Part shown: piece after piece, positions 18,926 to 27,575 of the stretch
Layout: the number at the start of each line of letters is the position of its first letter
How positions within the stretch are numbered: the stretch's first letter is position 1
DNA from: Thalassotalea sp. PS06
GTDB lineage: Bacteria; Pseudomonadota; Gammaproteobacteria; Enterobacterales; Alteromonadaceae
NCBI RefSeq assembly: GCF_007197775.1
Contig: NZ_CP041638.1
Coordinates: 1,674,001-1,738,000, forward strand
Direction: 5' to 3'
Length of the DNA stretch: 64,000 nucleotides
The notes under the pieces: generated by a model
Seen by the model: the letters and a program-made list of their open reading frames with translations, nothing else
Told to the model about the DNA's origin: nothing
The model's database searches: none
Translations under genes and position numbers: made by a program

Positions 18926-19366
18926 ATGGATATTTATCAGTCGAAAATAACAAAAATATCAATTCAAACAGTCGTTGTTTTAATAATGACCTTATATTTC
19001 GAGGCTGTGATTACATTTGTCTACCAACAAGCAGCGCTTCAGGATTTTTATAGTCCATCTCGTCTCCAACACATGACTGCATTTTATAGCTTTGTTTTCA
19101 TTCTCAATCTCTTTTTGGGTGGAATGGTGCTCAGGATAGTTGGGAGTATGGCGAAGCTAAAGCATGAGTTCTTGTATTATCTGATGCCAGGGTATGCATT
19201 CTTCACTTTATTAATTGTTCCCGCGTTATACCCGCCAGTATTCTCCTTGCGAGGTGAACAAGTTTTTAGTGGCATGCTTTGGTTTATGGTGATTCCGGTA
19301 TCTGGGCTTGTTTATAAAAAAATCGAAGGTTTCTGTGCCAGAAAATACTCCGAGCTTAATTCTTAA
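18926..19366 (+). CDS. Orphan small membrane protein
   Basis: 146 residues with about four hydrophobic segments (from residues 13, 48, 82 and 112). AGGAAGAG lies at a suitable distance before the ATG at 18926. No family recognised. Its A+T-rich composition and flanking direct repeats (18819-18867 and 19391-19437) suggest it was acquired or duplicated as a unit. Coding status rests on RBS, length and hydrophobic pattern. Confidence 0.6.
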   Translation: MDIYQSKITKISIQTVVVLIMTLYFEAVITFVYQQAALQDFYSPSRLQHMTAFYSFVFILNLFLGGMVLRIVGSMAKLKHEFLYYLMPGYAFFTLLIVPALYPPVFSLRGEQVFSGMLWFMVIPVSGLVYKKIEGFCARKYSELNS

Positions 19367-19390
19367 CTTTTTTTTTCGAAGGCTAACGAG

Positions 19391-19437
19391 TCAAATTTGA
19401 CGTTAACAGATTGAAAAGGTTAATGTCTTCAAAGAGC
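19391..19437 (+). repeat. Direct repeat upstream of orphan gene 2
   Basis: Second copy of the repeat at 18819-18867: AAATTTGACGTTAAC, AGATTGAAAAGGTTAATGTCT, TCAAAGAGC. The 12-bp palindrome GTCAAATTTGAC starts it. It does not show integron attC core sites. Confidence 0.65.
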
Positions 19438-19483
19438 TAGGAACGGTTACTCAATCCTGAGTTATTCATAATCAAAGAATGAA

Positions 19484-19891
19484 ATGAGAAAAGTAAAACA
19501 AATTCAATCTCGTGTTAGCGTATCTTCCGCAATATTTTCTTTTTTAAGCGGCCAAGTTCCCGGTAAGCTTCATCTTCAACTATTTTGTGCGGGGGCTAAT
19601 TCTCATTATGTCGACGTTCAAGATCCGCTCGAACAGGAAGATTTGATGAAACTGTTAACCGACCTGCGCTACTTGAATGAAGCAAACGCTAAAAAAGCAT
19701 TGAAAATTCCAGTAAGTTTTTGGTCTAACATTCGAATCACTTTTTCCGGATATGACGCTGTAAAAGGTTTTAAAGTAAGAGCTTATATCACGGGCTTTTT
19801 GTTCTTTAGCTCTTCTGCCTTCATGAGGTCATATTTAACTAGCGTCGACTTAAACAGGCTCATAGGTAATTTGGAACGATGCATTGATTGA
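19484..19891 (+). CDS. Orphan protein of unknown function
   Basis: 135 residues, starting MRKVKQIQSRVSVSS. There is no signal peptide or clear membrane span; one moderately hydrophobic stretch is ITGFLFFSSSAFM near residue 107. No motif recognised. It follows the second copy of a direct repeat, paralleling the layout of the upstream orphan gene. Low certainty that it is expressed. Confidence 0.45.
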   Translation: MRKVKQIQSRVSVSSAIFSFLSGQVPGKLHLQLFCAGANSHYVDVQDPLEQEDLMKLLTDLRYLNEANAKKALKIPVSFWSNIRITFSGYDAVKGFKVRAYITGFLFFSSSAFMRSYLTSVDLNRLIGNLERCID

Positions 19892-20250
19892 AGTTTAAGC
19901 ACAAAACAAGCTGATTAGTTCAGTGCGCTGCCTTTCGTATTTCCAATATTAAAGAGTTTAACATCGAAGCTAATAGGGCAAAAATACAAGTTGTTGCCAG
20001 CGAGTTATTCGGATGAAACAGGCACATGACCCGAACCAGATAAGTATGGTCTGATCCAGGTTGGGATGACTATAAAGAGCGAGCTACGGCCATTCGATAA
20101 GCCGGACCATTCTAACTTATTTCACTTATGCTGCTTTCCTTAATCGACAGCTCTAATCGTTCTCAGATAAATCTTCGTGCTTACAGTATTGGTTTAAAAT
20201 TATGTAATGATTGATACACCTCCCGCTTCAGAGATACCGAAGCCATAAGC
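19892..20250. other. 359-bp intergenic region
   Basis: No ORF, RNA gene or strong terminator is recognised. A short stretch AAAGAGCGAGCT near 20077 recalls the 3' end of the direct repeat at 18857-18869, hinting at an older, decayed copy. Confidence 0.4.
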
Positions 20251-22857
20251 TCACTTTGTAGTGTTTTGGTTACTTACGTTACCTTGGTATTTAGATAAAA
20301 ATTGTGAAAATGACTGAGCTTCTCGCTCTTTCATCGCCAAACAATTATTTGCTGCCTCCACCGACTTAGTGAGGCTCGCTTGATAAACATCGTCTTTGGA
20401 TTTAAAAAACGAATTTAGTTTTTCAACATTTTCAGCCTGGCAATTTGTATACATCATAAAAGGCAGGTAGTTATGATACATTTCAGGTATAACTCTTTCT
20501 ACTTCATCAAAGTTTTCTTCTAGCCATCGATAAAGTAGGGTTTGCTCTTTATTGATATAAAAACTTCCGGCCAAAGGACCTGGCTTGTCGCCTGATGGGA
20601 TATCTTCATTCAAGATTTGCTCCAGTAAATAATTTACTGATTTATCTTCAGTGAAGTACATTGAACGTAATATGTTGGATTTTAGCGTGGCATCAGAGCT
20701 CGAATGGTATGTATCAAAATAATCTTTGACTAAGTTCCCAGTATCTAGCATTGCTGCGATTCTAAGAGCCTCTATTCCTAAATTATCATCGATACTCTCA
20801 TCGCCTTTCAGGTAACCATGAGCTATCTGCGTCAATTCTTTATTAAGTTCAGGATTGTCACCTAATTGACCTAACGTGCTTAATAACCGAGGCCTTAAAG
20901 CTAATATGCTGTCATCGTCTCCCTGCCTGGTTTTACTGCCTATCTGCTGATACCAAGGTGTCAATATTGCAGTAATATAATTACTGAAAGCGTACTGATT
21001 TTTGACATTGATATGCCGTTCTCCAATCAGTTTTATTTCTTCAGTAACTTTTAGAACGACTATTGCATTGTCTTCTTGGGTCAGTTGAGTAAGTAGCGTT
21101 AAGTGATCGCCTAACGAGATTTCACCAGAATTTAACAATCCTCGACTATTTGACAATAAGGCAATTTTCTCCCTATCATTCAATAAACCAACGTCATCAA
21201 CTAAGGCTTGATACTTTTCTTGAGGTATTTCCCAACGAAAATAACCATTCCCATTTGTAACGGGAAAAAACCAATCAGATTCAATTAGAGATTGAATTTG
21301 CGTTGGTTTATCGGTTAATAATGTTTGTGTTACATCCAGTTTGCCATTTTGCTTGTATTTAATGGTTAAGGGGACTTGCCAAGACTGTTCAGTCACGTCT
21401 GTGCCGAAATTTCTAAACCGCTGTTGAGTAACTTGACCTTTTTTATCGAATTTAATATGCGCATATCCCGCCTGATCTAGGTAAGTATTAGCAATTTCGC
21501 CGATGTCGTATTTTGACTGGTCTGCAAAGGCTTGCCATAAATCATTCGCAGTGGCGTTTTGCCATTGATGCTTTTGCATGTATTTTTGAATGGCAGTTTG
21601 GAAGTTTCTTTCGCCGATAGTTGATTCAATCATGTTTAAAATGGCATGGCCTTTGGTGTAACTTAAGCCGAGACCATCTTCGATGTCTTTGGCATTTTTC
21701 ACTTCTTTTCTGATGGGCTTTGTGGTTGATAAAGCGTCCTCATAAAAGGCATTTACCTGAGGTAGGTCTAAGTCACTTTGGTACTGAGGATAATGCTGAT
21801 CCATGACCTTTTGTGCCATCCAAGTAGCAAAAGCTTCGTTCAACCACAAATCATTCCACCATTGCATGGTCACCAGGTTGCCATACCAACTATGGGCGAG
21901 TTCATGGGCAATAATATTTAAGGTCATTGTTGCATTACTTGCTGTTGTGGTGTCACCTCGTAGTAAGAATTCCGCTCGGTATGTCACCAAACCAACATTT
22001 TCCATGGCGCCGGATGCAAAATCAGGAACCGCGACAAAATCCAGCTTTTCATAAGGGTATTTAGTGCCAAAATATTGTTCTAATGCATTTAAGATTTGCG
22101 GGGTATGCTTAATCGCAAAACCAGTTTTATTGCCTGTACCTTTCGGAGAATAGATAAACCCCGGAACAGATAGACCTTCAATAGGGGTCTTATCTAAGTC
22201 ACCAACCGCAAGCGCAATTAAGTAGCTTGGTATAGGAGGAGTAGCCTTGAAGTAAACAGTTTTATTATCTCCTTTTAAAGTTTCCTTTAATACTGGTGTA
22301 TTAGCAGCGACTTCAAGGTTTTTCGGAACAGTGAGTGTTAATTGGTAGGGTATTTTCACATCTGGCTCATCAAAAACCGGAAAAACACGTCTAGCATACA
22401 GAGCTTGAAATTGAGTAAACAAATAGTGTTTATCTTGATATTTAGTGCGATATAAACCTAAAGCATCATTGGAAAAATCACCCGAAAATTCAATGATTAG
22501 TTGATGTTCCCCTACTGGTATCTCTTTCTCACTGCTCAACCATTGAATATCATATTCACCTTTACTTGCTGAAAGTTTTCGATCTTCGTTTTTTTGTTTC
22601 AAGGTAATTGACTTGATGTTTAAGTCAAGCCAATGAATGCCGATACGATTTGTTGGCTGAGTAACTCTAAAATCTATTTTTGTAATTCCTGAATATTCTT
22701 CCTTGTTGGGATCTAAATTCATTTCAATATATTGTGATAGAGGTATCGTGGATTTTGGTAGGCGATGCTCTGTGGCCTCAGCGAACGCCAAGTGAGACAG
22801 GAGCATATGAATATATAAAAGACACAGGCCTACGTATGTTTTTCTTCTATTAAACAT
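20251..22857 (-). CDS. Secreted M1-family aminopeptidase
   Basis: 868 residues with a signal peptide (YVGLCLLYIHMLLSHLAFA). The N-terminal beta domain is followed by the gluzincin core: GAMENVGLVTYR (exopeptidase motif) at about 285, HELAHSWYGN (zinc HExxH) and NEAFATWM with the third zinc ligand 18 residues later. The C-terminal helical domain resembles ERAP1-like regions of M1 enzymes. It is exported and should trim N-terminal residues from peptides in the periplasm or outside. This differs from cytoplasmic PepN. Monocistronic, with long noncoding DNA on both sides. Confidence 0.93.
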   Translation of the reverse strand: MFNRRKTYVGLCLLYIHMLLSHLAFAEATEHRLPKSTIPLSQYIEMNLDPNKEEYSGITKIDFRVTQPTNRIGIHWLDLNIKSITLKQKNEDRKLSASKGEYDIQWLSSEKEIPVGEHQLIIEFSGDFSNDALGLYRTKYQDKHYLFTQFQALYARRVFPVFDEPDVKIPYQLTLTVPKNLEVAANTPVLKETLKGDNKTVYFKATPPIPSYLIALAVGDLDKTPIEGLSVPGFIYSPKGTGNKTGFAIKHTPQILNALEQYFGTKYPYEKLDFVAVPDFASGAMENVGLVTYRAEFLLRGDTTTASNATMTLNIIAHELAHSWYGNLVTMQWWNDLWLNEAFATWMAQKVMDQHYPQYQSDLDLPQVNAFYEDALSTTKPIRKEVKNAKDIEDGLGLSYTKGHAILNMIESTIGERNFQTAIQKYMQKHQWQNATANDLWQAFADQSKYDIGEIANTYLDQAGYAHIKFDKKGQVTQQRFRNFGTDVTEQSWQVPLTIKYKQNGKLDVTQTLLTDKPTQIQSLIESDWFFPVTNGNGYFRWEIPQEKYQALVDDVGLLNDREKIALLSNSRGLLNSGEISLGDHLTLLTQLTQEDNAIVVLKVTEEIKLIGERHINVKNQYAFSNYITAILTPWYQQIGSKTRQGDDDSILALRPRLLSTLGQLGDNPELNKELTQIAHGYLKGDESIDDNLGIEALRIAAMLDTGNLVKDYFDTYHSSSDATLKSNILRSMYFTEDKSVNYLLEQILNEDIPSGDKPGPLAGSFYINKEQTLLYRWLEENFDEVERVIPEMYHNYLPFMMYTNCQAENVEKLNSFFKSKDDVYQASLTKSVEAANNCLAMKEREAQSFSQFLSKYQGNVSNQNTTK

Positions 22858-23099
22858 GAAGTTATCCCAAATTCGTTTTGACTTTACTGAGTTTAGCTAT
22901 GTTGGTGCTTTTTGCCAGAATGAAAAAATTGTGGGTCAGGCGGAAATAACTCTGTCTTATAAAGGTGTTTATCCTCAACAAACTGAGTCGACCTAACTTA
23001 ATTATGCGGTGATTTAATAGAAGTCCCTAAACATAGCTTATATTAGCACTTGCTAACGGACCGAGTTTGGCACTCTAGAGACGTTCGGCTCTCGACCTA

Positions 23100-23125
23100 G
23101 ATACCGTGTAGTATCACGGTATGAC
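23100..23125. repeat. GATWCC/GGWATGAC hairpin, stem type ATACCGTG
   Basis: GATACCGTG, loop TAGTAT, CACGGTATGAC. Same stem as the copy at 8584-8609. Compared with 23342-23367 two base pairs are exchanged on both strands while the loop is kept. Confidence 0.75.
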
Positions 23126-23341
23126 TCAGGGGTTTTTGCTTTTGCTAGGAATAGCGTGTGCTCGGAGCTGATGACATCAGCGTGCTCGAAGTGGCGTTTT
23201 CCGTCGCGTACCCGGAACAATCTTCGATTGTGTACTCGGAGTGGCGCTTTCTGCCACGTTCTCGGAGTATCGTTTACGATACGTAATCAGGGAGTTTAAA
23301 CTCCCGCTTGTGGCACACTAGAGACATTCGGCTCTAGCTAA

Positions 23342-23367
23342 GATTCCCTGTAGTATCAGGGAATGAC
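23342..23367. repeat. GATWCC/GGWATGAC hairpin, stem type ATTCCCTG
   Basis: GATTCCCTG, loop TAGTAT, CAGGGAATGAC. An identical copy lies at 23581-23606. Confidence 0.75.
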
Positions 23368-23580
23368 TCAAGAGTTTTTGCTTTTTCTTCCACCTCCCAC
23401 CTTCCTCAGCGAAGCTTACCTCACTCGAAGCGATGTTTTTTGTCGCGTACCCGGAACAATCTTTGATTGTGTACCCGAAGTGACGTTTTCCGTCACGTAC
23501 CCGGAGTATCGTTTACGATACGTACTCAGGGAGTTTCAACTCCCGCCTTTGGCACATTTGAGACATTCGGCTCTAGCTAA

Positions 23581-23606
23581 GATTCCCTGTAGTATCAGGG
23601 AATGAC
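23581..23606. repeat. GATWCC/GGWATGAC hairpin, second copy of stem type ATTCCCTG
   Basis: Identical to 23342-23367 and preceded by the same CTAGAG-type neighbour sequence (gagacattcggctctag), showing that whole modules were duplicated. Confidence 0.75.
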
Positions 23607-23886
23607 TCAAGGGTTTTTGCTTTTAACTCGGAGCGACGTTTTGTGTCGCGGGTACAGAGTTTCGGTTCCAGACAAATTCTGCATACCAACGTCCATGTCG
23701 GTAACTCGGAACAATCTTTGATTGTGTGCTCGGAGTGGCGCTTTCTGCCACGTTTTAAGGGAGTTTCAACTCCCGATCGCTATACTTGTCAGTGAGTTAT
23801 CCCTGTGGCAAGGTTAAATAATGAACAGGGCCGTTGCGGTACATAACAGCCTAGCCTAACGATAATGACAATAATGGGTGAACGTT

Positions 23887-25137
23887 ATGAAATCATTTCT
23901 TATGCCGCTGTGCGGTGTTTCTTTGTTATTCTCTGCCGCAGCTGAGGCTGAGCAGGCAACAAACCCGTTAGAGGACGCGATTCAAGCATCGGCATTACCC
24001 CTGACTTACCAAGACAATACATTCTCAGGACCGGCATTTGATACTTTGGTAGAGCAGGGCAAGCAAGCTCAGTTTTTCCTTATCGGGGAAGAGCACGGTA
24101 TCGCCGAAAACCCAGTGTTAGCGGCACAACTATTTGCCAGACTAGAAGGTTCTGGTTATCAGCACCTGGTTATTGAAGTATCGCCACAAATTGCCAGGAT
24201 TATGGAGCTGCATCTGGCCAAAGACGGACTTGACGGGCTGCGGCGGTTATTTGCAAAACCTGGCGGTGAGCCAGCCTTTTTCGGTATGCAACAAGAGGCA
24301 GAAATGCTTGCCGATATTAAAGCGCTGCTTCCTGACAACAATAATGTATTGCTTGGCGTTGATTATGAGGTTGCCTCTGACAGGCCCTTATTGCAATGGC
24401 TTCAGCAACAGCAAATTCCCGATTCGGCAAAAGCGCCATTAACCACACTTACCCATGCTTCCCAGCAATCCTGGGAACGTTATTATCAGGAGAAAAGCCC
24501 GCAATATATTTTCAGCTTTGCCGGCGATCCTGCATTGGTTGAAGACGTAAGGGAAAGTTGGCCATCTGCCAGTAACGACGTTGACTGGACCCTTCACGAA
24601 CTTCAAAAAACACTCGAAATAAATCGTTATTGGATGCAAGGGCAGGGCTGGCAATCGAATCAGGCCAGGGTTGAGCTTTTAAGAGAAAATTTCTTAAAGC
24701 ACTGGCAACAAATCAGAGGTCAGGATGGACAAACCAAGTTGATGGCAAAGCTTGGTGCTTCTCACCTAATGCGAGGCCTTAGCAGCAACGCTACATTCGA
24801 TTTAGGCACCTTACTTCCAGAAGTCGCTGAAATCAATGGTGGTAAAGCGGTCAGTGTGATGGTGCTTCCAGGCGATGAATCTAACGTAGCGGTGCTTGAT
24901 CCGGCAAACTGGACTTTCCAACCAGCACCGGCTAAAGATGGTTATACCAAGGGTTTGCAGGCGTTATATGCGCAATCTAAGGACAGCATGATGCTGTATG
25001 ATATGCAAAAGCTAAGGCCTTTGATGAAAGGGCAAATGAAAACCGAAAGCCCTGAGTTATATCGTGCGGTGTTTGGGTTTGATTATGTGTTGATTATGAC
25101 AGGCTCAACGGCGGCAGCAGAGTTTGAACACGAGTAG
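23887..25137 (+). CDS. Exported protein, possibly erythromycin esterase/ChaN-like fold
   Basis: 416 residues from the ATG at 23887; a GTG nine bases earlier is possible. The signal peptide (KSFLMPLCGVSLLFSAAAEA) implies periplasmic location. The block FFLIGEEHGIAENPV, with Glu-Glu-His-Gly, followed later by VIEVSP and KLGASHLMRG, recalls the EreA/ChaN-type fold in which such acidic-His motifs line the active site. Activity is not predictable. It stands alone, directly after the hairpin array, and converges on the S46 peptidase gene. Confidence 0.6.
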   Translation: MKSFLMPLCGVSLLFSAAAEAEQATNPLEDAIQASALPLTYQDNTFSGPAFDTLVEQGKQAQFFLIGEEHGIAENPVLAAQLFARLEGSGYQHLVIEVSPQIARIMELHLAKDGLDGLRRLFAKPGGEPAFFGMQQEAEMLADIKALLPDNNNVLLGVDYEVASDRPLLQWLQQQQIPDSAKAPLTTLTHASQQSWERYYQEKSPQYIFSFAGDPALVEDVRESWPSASNDVDWTLHELQKTLEINRYWMQGQGWQSNQARVELLRENFLKHWQQIRGQDGQTKLMAKLGASHLMRGLSSNATFDLGTLLPEVAEINGGKAVSVMVLPGDESNVAVLDPANWTFQPAPAKDGYTKGLQALYAQSKDSMMLYDMQKLRPLMKGQMKTESPELYRAVFGFDYVLIMTGSTAAAEFEHE

Positions 25138-25157
25138 GTGAGGTTTAAAAAGTAAGA

Positions 25158-25179
25158 GGCGGCTCAAGTTAGAGCCGCC
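25158..25179. terminator. Hairpin between convergent genes
   Basis: GGCGGCTC and GAGCCGCC form an 8-bp stem around AAGTTA. An A-run follows on the plus strand, so the T-run is not in the canonical place for either gene. It is still likely to end one or both transcripts. Confidence 0.5.
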
Positions 25180-25194
25180 AAAAAAAGAATATGG

Positions 25195-27357
25195 TTATTC
25201 AACGATATCCATTTCTTCGATTAGGTTGGTCGCACCATCAAGATGCTCCATTACCCAAAGCATATAACGCACATCTACGTGGATAGAGCGGTTTAATGAA
25301 GGGTCATAATCCCAGTCACCAATGATACTTTCATAAACACCATCAAATACTAAACCAACAAATTCGGCTTTGTCATTTAAGGTAGGAGAACCAGAGTTAC
25401 CACCCGTAATGTCCAGTGTGCCTAAATAGTTCACCGGCACAGAACCTAGCTCAGGACGAGCATAATCACCGTACTCTTTGTTAGCAATTAACGATAACTG
25501 CTTTTCAGAGGCATTAAATGGCACTTCACCAGTGTTTTTCGCGGTAATACCCTCAAGGCGAGTAAATGGTGTTGCCCATAAACCGTCCTGAGGAGAATAG
25601 CCTTTGACGTTACCGTAGGTAATACGCAAAGTAGAGTTCGCATCGGCATATACCGGCAGGTTCTTATCTTTGTAATAGGCGATTAGAGCTTCCATGAACT
25701 TCGGACGATATGCCTGAATTTCACCGCTTAATGCTTCGCTGCTTTGCTCTAATGCTTTGCGATCATCGTATGTTGCAACCGCTAACTGAATGAACGGGTC
25801 TTTGCTGTCAGCAAAATCTTCGGCAGATTTTTCCATCCAGGCCAAACGCTGCTCTTGCTCGGCAAGCTTACTTTTCGCGTACATCTTATCTAGTTGTTTG
25901 GCGATCTTAGCTTGATCAGCACCTTTATCGATAGCGAAGAATTTATCCAGGCTCGCTAAACGCTGATCAGCAGGAAGTTTTGCATAATCGCTTAACAACT
26001 TGGTCATGATCGCTTTATCAATGACTTCATCATAACGACGGCTGATGGTTTTCATGCCTTGAACAAAACGGTTTTTATCACGATTCTGGTAGCCACTTTT
26101 ACGGACAGCATCTTCAAGTTCCTGCTCGATTGACCAGCGATACAAACGGTTTGCGCTGCTGTAAAGGGCGCCGTAACGCAGGTAACCTAAGATAAGGTCA
26201 CGTGACTGATTTTCCTGGCTCTGAGCAATCAGCTTATTTAAACCAGTTAGGGCATCACCATATTTTGCCTGGCGCTTGCTGTCAGCCTTGATCCAGGCGG
26301 CTAAATCCGCTTCCAGCTTTTGCTTACGCGCCAGCATATCGCCTTTTTGATAACTGGTGATCATACTGCCATAGTTTTTGGCGTAGTTCGCAAGGCTTGC
26401 CAGTGTGCTTTCGTATTTAATACGCGCATCACTTTCAGGCTCAGAATTGGATTTAATTAAATCGATAATATCTTCACGCATGGTTTTCGCGTGTGGGTAA
26501 GTCCAAGTGAACTGGTTTTCCACTTCGCTGGCAACGCGGTAACGATTAGTACGGCCCGGATAGCCCAGAACCATGATGTAATCACCGTCTTCAACTGACG
26601 CTTTGTTCACTTTTAGGTAGTGTTTTGGCTCATAAGGAACATTGTCTTCGTGGTAATCTGCCGGTTGACCATCTTTGCCAACATAAGCGCGGTAGAAACC
26701 GTAATCACCCGTATGACGAGGCCACATCCAGTTATCGATATCACCGCCGTATTTACCGACGCTCATTGCCGGTGCGTGAACTAAACGAACGTCACGAATC
26801 GTCAATTGTTTGAATAGGAAATATTGTAAACCACCGTGGAAGTTCACCACGCGACAACGATATTTGTCATCGGCTTCACATTCGCTTACTAATGCTTTGC
26901 GATTTTGGTCGATAACTTTAAAGCGCTCAGCGCCATCCATATCGTCATTTAAACCGGCATTAACCTGTTCGGTTACTTCATTGATTTCTTCGGTTACATA
27001 GATGCGGCTACCAGGGGTTGCCTGTAACTCTTCATCGAAGCTCTTTGCTAAGAAACCATCACGTAACAGGTTATTTTCTTCGCTGGAGTTGTATTGGATA
27101 GAACCATAAATACAGTGGTGGTTTGTCGCAACCAGGCCTTTGTCAGAGACAAAAGAAGCGGTACAACCACCCAGGCTTACGATTGCCCCCATTGGAAAAC
27201 CGGTTAGGTTGGTTAAATCATTCGGATCTAATTTCAGACCGGCCTGCTTAAGTTGCTGGCTAATTTCCGGGAGTTGGTTTGGTTGCCACATCCCTTCATC
27301 TGCCTGACTGGCAATGCTTAACAGCGCCAGGCAAGAGGTTAATATTTTTTTCATCAT
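25195..27357 (-). CDS. S46-family dipeptidyl-peptidase
   Basis: 720 residues from the ATG at 27357, preceded by GAAGGA. The signal peptide (KKILTSCLALLSIASQA) shows export. The chymotrypsin-like catalytic parts are ATNHHCIYG (His), GGDIDNWMWPRHTGDY (Asp) and TGGNSGSPT (nucleophile Ser), with a helical insertion between them typical of DPP7/DPP11-type S46 enzymes. These release dipeptides from N-termini in the periplasm and feed peptide catabolism. The genome neighbourhood holds two further exported peptidases. Specificity (acidic or hydrophobic P1) is not predicted. Confidence 0.93.
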   Translation of the reverse strand: MMKKILTSCLALLSIASQADEGMWQPNQLPEISQQLKQAGLKLDPNDLTNLTGFPMGAIVSLGGCTASFVSDKGLVATNHHCIYGSIQYNSSEENNLLRDGFLAKSFDEELQATPGSRIYVTEEINEVTEQVNAGLNDDMDGAERFKVIDQNRKALVSECEADDKYRCRVVNFHGGLQYFLFKQLTIRDVRLVHAPAMSVGKYGGDIDNWMWPRHTGDYGFYRAYVGKDGQPADYHEDNVPYEPKHYLKVNKASVEDGDYIMVLGYPGRTNRYRVASEVENQFTWTYPHAKTMREDIIDLIKSNSEPESDARIKYESTLASLANYAKNYGSMITSYQKGDMLARKQKLEADLAAWIKADSKRQAKYGDALTGLNKLIAQSQENQSRDLILGYLRYGALYSSANRLYRWSIEQELEDAVRKSGYQNRDKNRFVQGMKTISRRYDEVIDKAIMTKLLSDYAKLPADQRLASLDKFFAIDKGADQAKIAKQLDKMYAKSKLAEQEQRLAWMEKSAEDFADSKDPFIQLAVATYDDRKALEQSSEALSGEIQAYRPKFMEALIAYYKDKNLPVYADANSTLRITYGNVKGYSPQDGLWATPFTRLEGITAKNTGEVPFNASEKQLSLIANKEYGDYARPELGSVPVNYLGTLDITGGNSGSPTLNDKAEFVGLVFDGVYESIIGDWDYDPSLNRSIHVDVRYMLWVMEHLDGATNLIEEMDIVE

Positions 27358-27528
27358 TACTTCCTTCAAATAAAACCCGGTAATGCTACAGCAATTGCGC
27401 TAGGTGGGCATTAGCCATTGGTTTATTGCAGCTGGAGATTTGTAACAAACTGTTTGCATTGAATGAAAAAGAACCAGAAAGAGCACAGCAAATGCTCAGC
27501 TTGTAGAACGGATAATTCTTCAATGCAT

Positions 27529-27557
27529 AAAAAAAGCCAGCGTGGAGCTGGCTTTTT
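27529..27557. terminator. Bidirectional intrinsic terminator
   Basis: A-run, AGCCAGC, loop GTGGA, GCTGGCT, T-run. It ends the Tsx-type porin transcript on the minus strand; the plus strand also has a T-run. Confidence 0.85.
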
Positions 27558-27575
27558 AGAGGTTTTAACCTGGCA

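Larger units (their letters stand above)
23082..23780. repeat. Modular hairpin array, about three imperfect 240-bp modules
   Basis: Distinct palindromes are joined by a near-constant linker like GTACYCGGA. Seen: GCTGATgacATCAGC (23167-23181), ACAATCttcGATTGT (23217-23231), GTGGCgctttctGCCAC (23241-23257), GTATCGTttACGATAC (23267-23282), GGGAGTttaaACTCCC (23290-23305), CTAGAGacattcggCTCTAG (23318-23337) and GATTCCCTGtagtatCAGGGAATGAC (23342-23367). The order largely repeats at 23423-23606 and partly at 23630-23775. Some stems change on both sides (GTGACG/CGTCAC in module 2), so pairing is retained. Function unknown. Confidence 0.8.
22858..23886. other. 1-kb noncoding region containing a mosaic hairpin array
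   Basis: No credible gene. 22858-23080 is plain A+T-rich DNA holding the promoter side of the M1 gene. From about 23080 to 23780 many different short perfect palindromes follow each other, described separately. 23781-23886 leads to the next gene. Confidence 0.8.

Noticed and set aside
18819..19437. Integron attC sites around the orphan genes
   Set aside because: The repeats are about 48 bp and lack the GTTRRRY and RYYYAAC core sites and the long imperfect palindrome.
23363..23605. 80-residue open frame in the hairpin array
   Set aside because: It runs across several palindromes and linkers, has no RBS or family likeness, and its counterparts in the other modules are not open.
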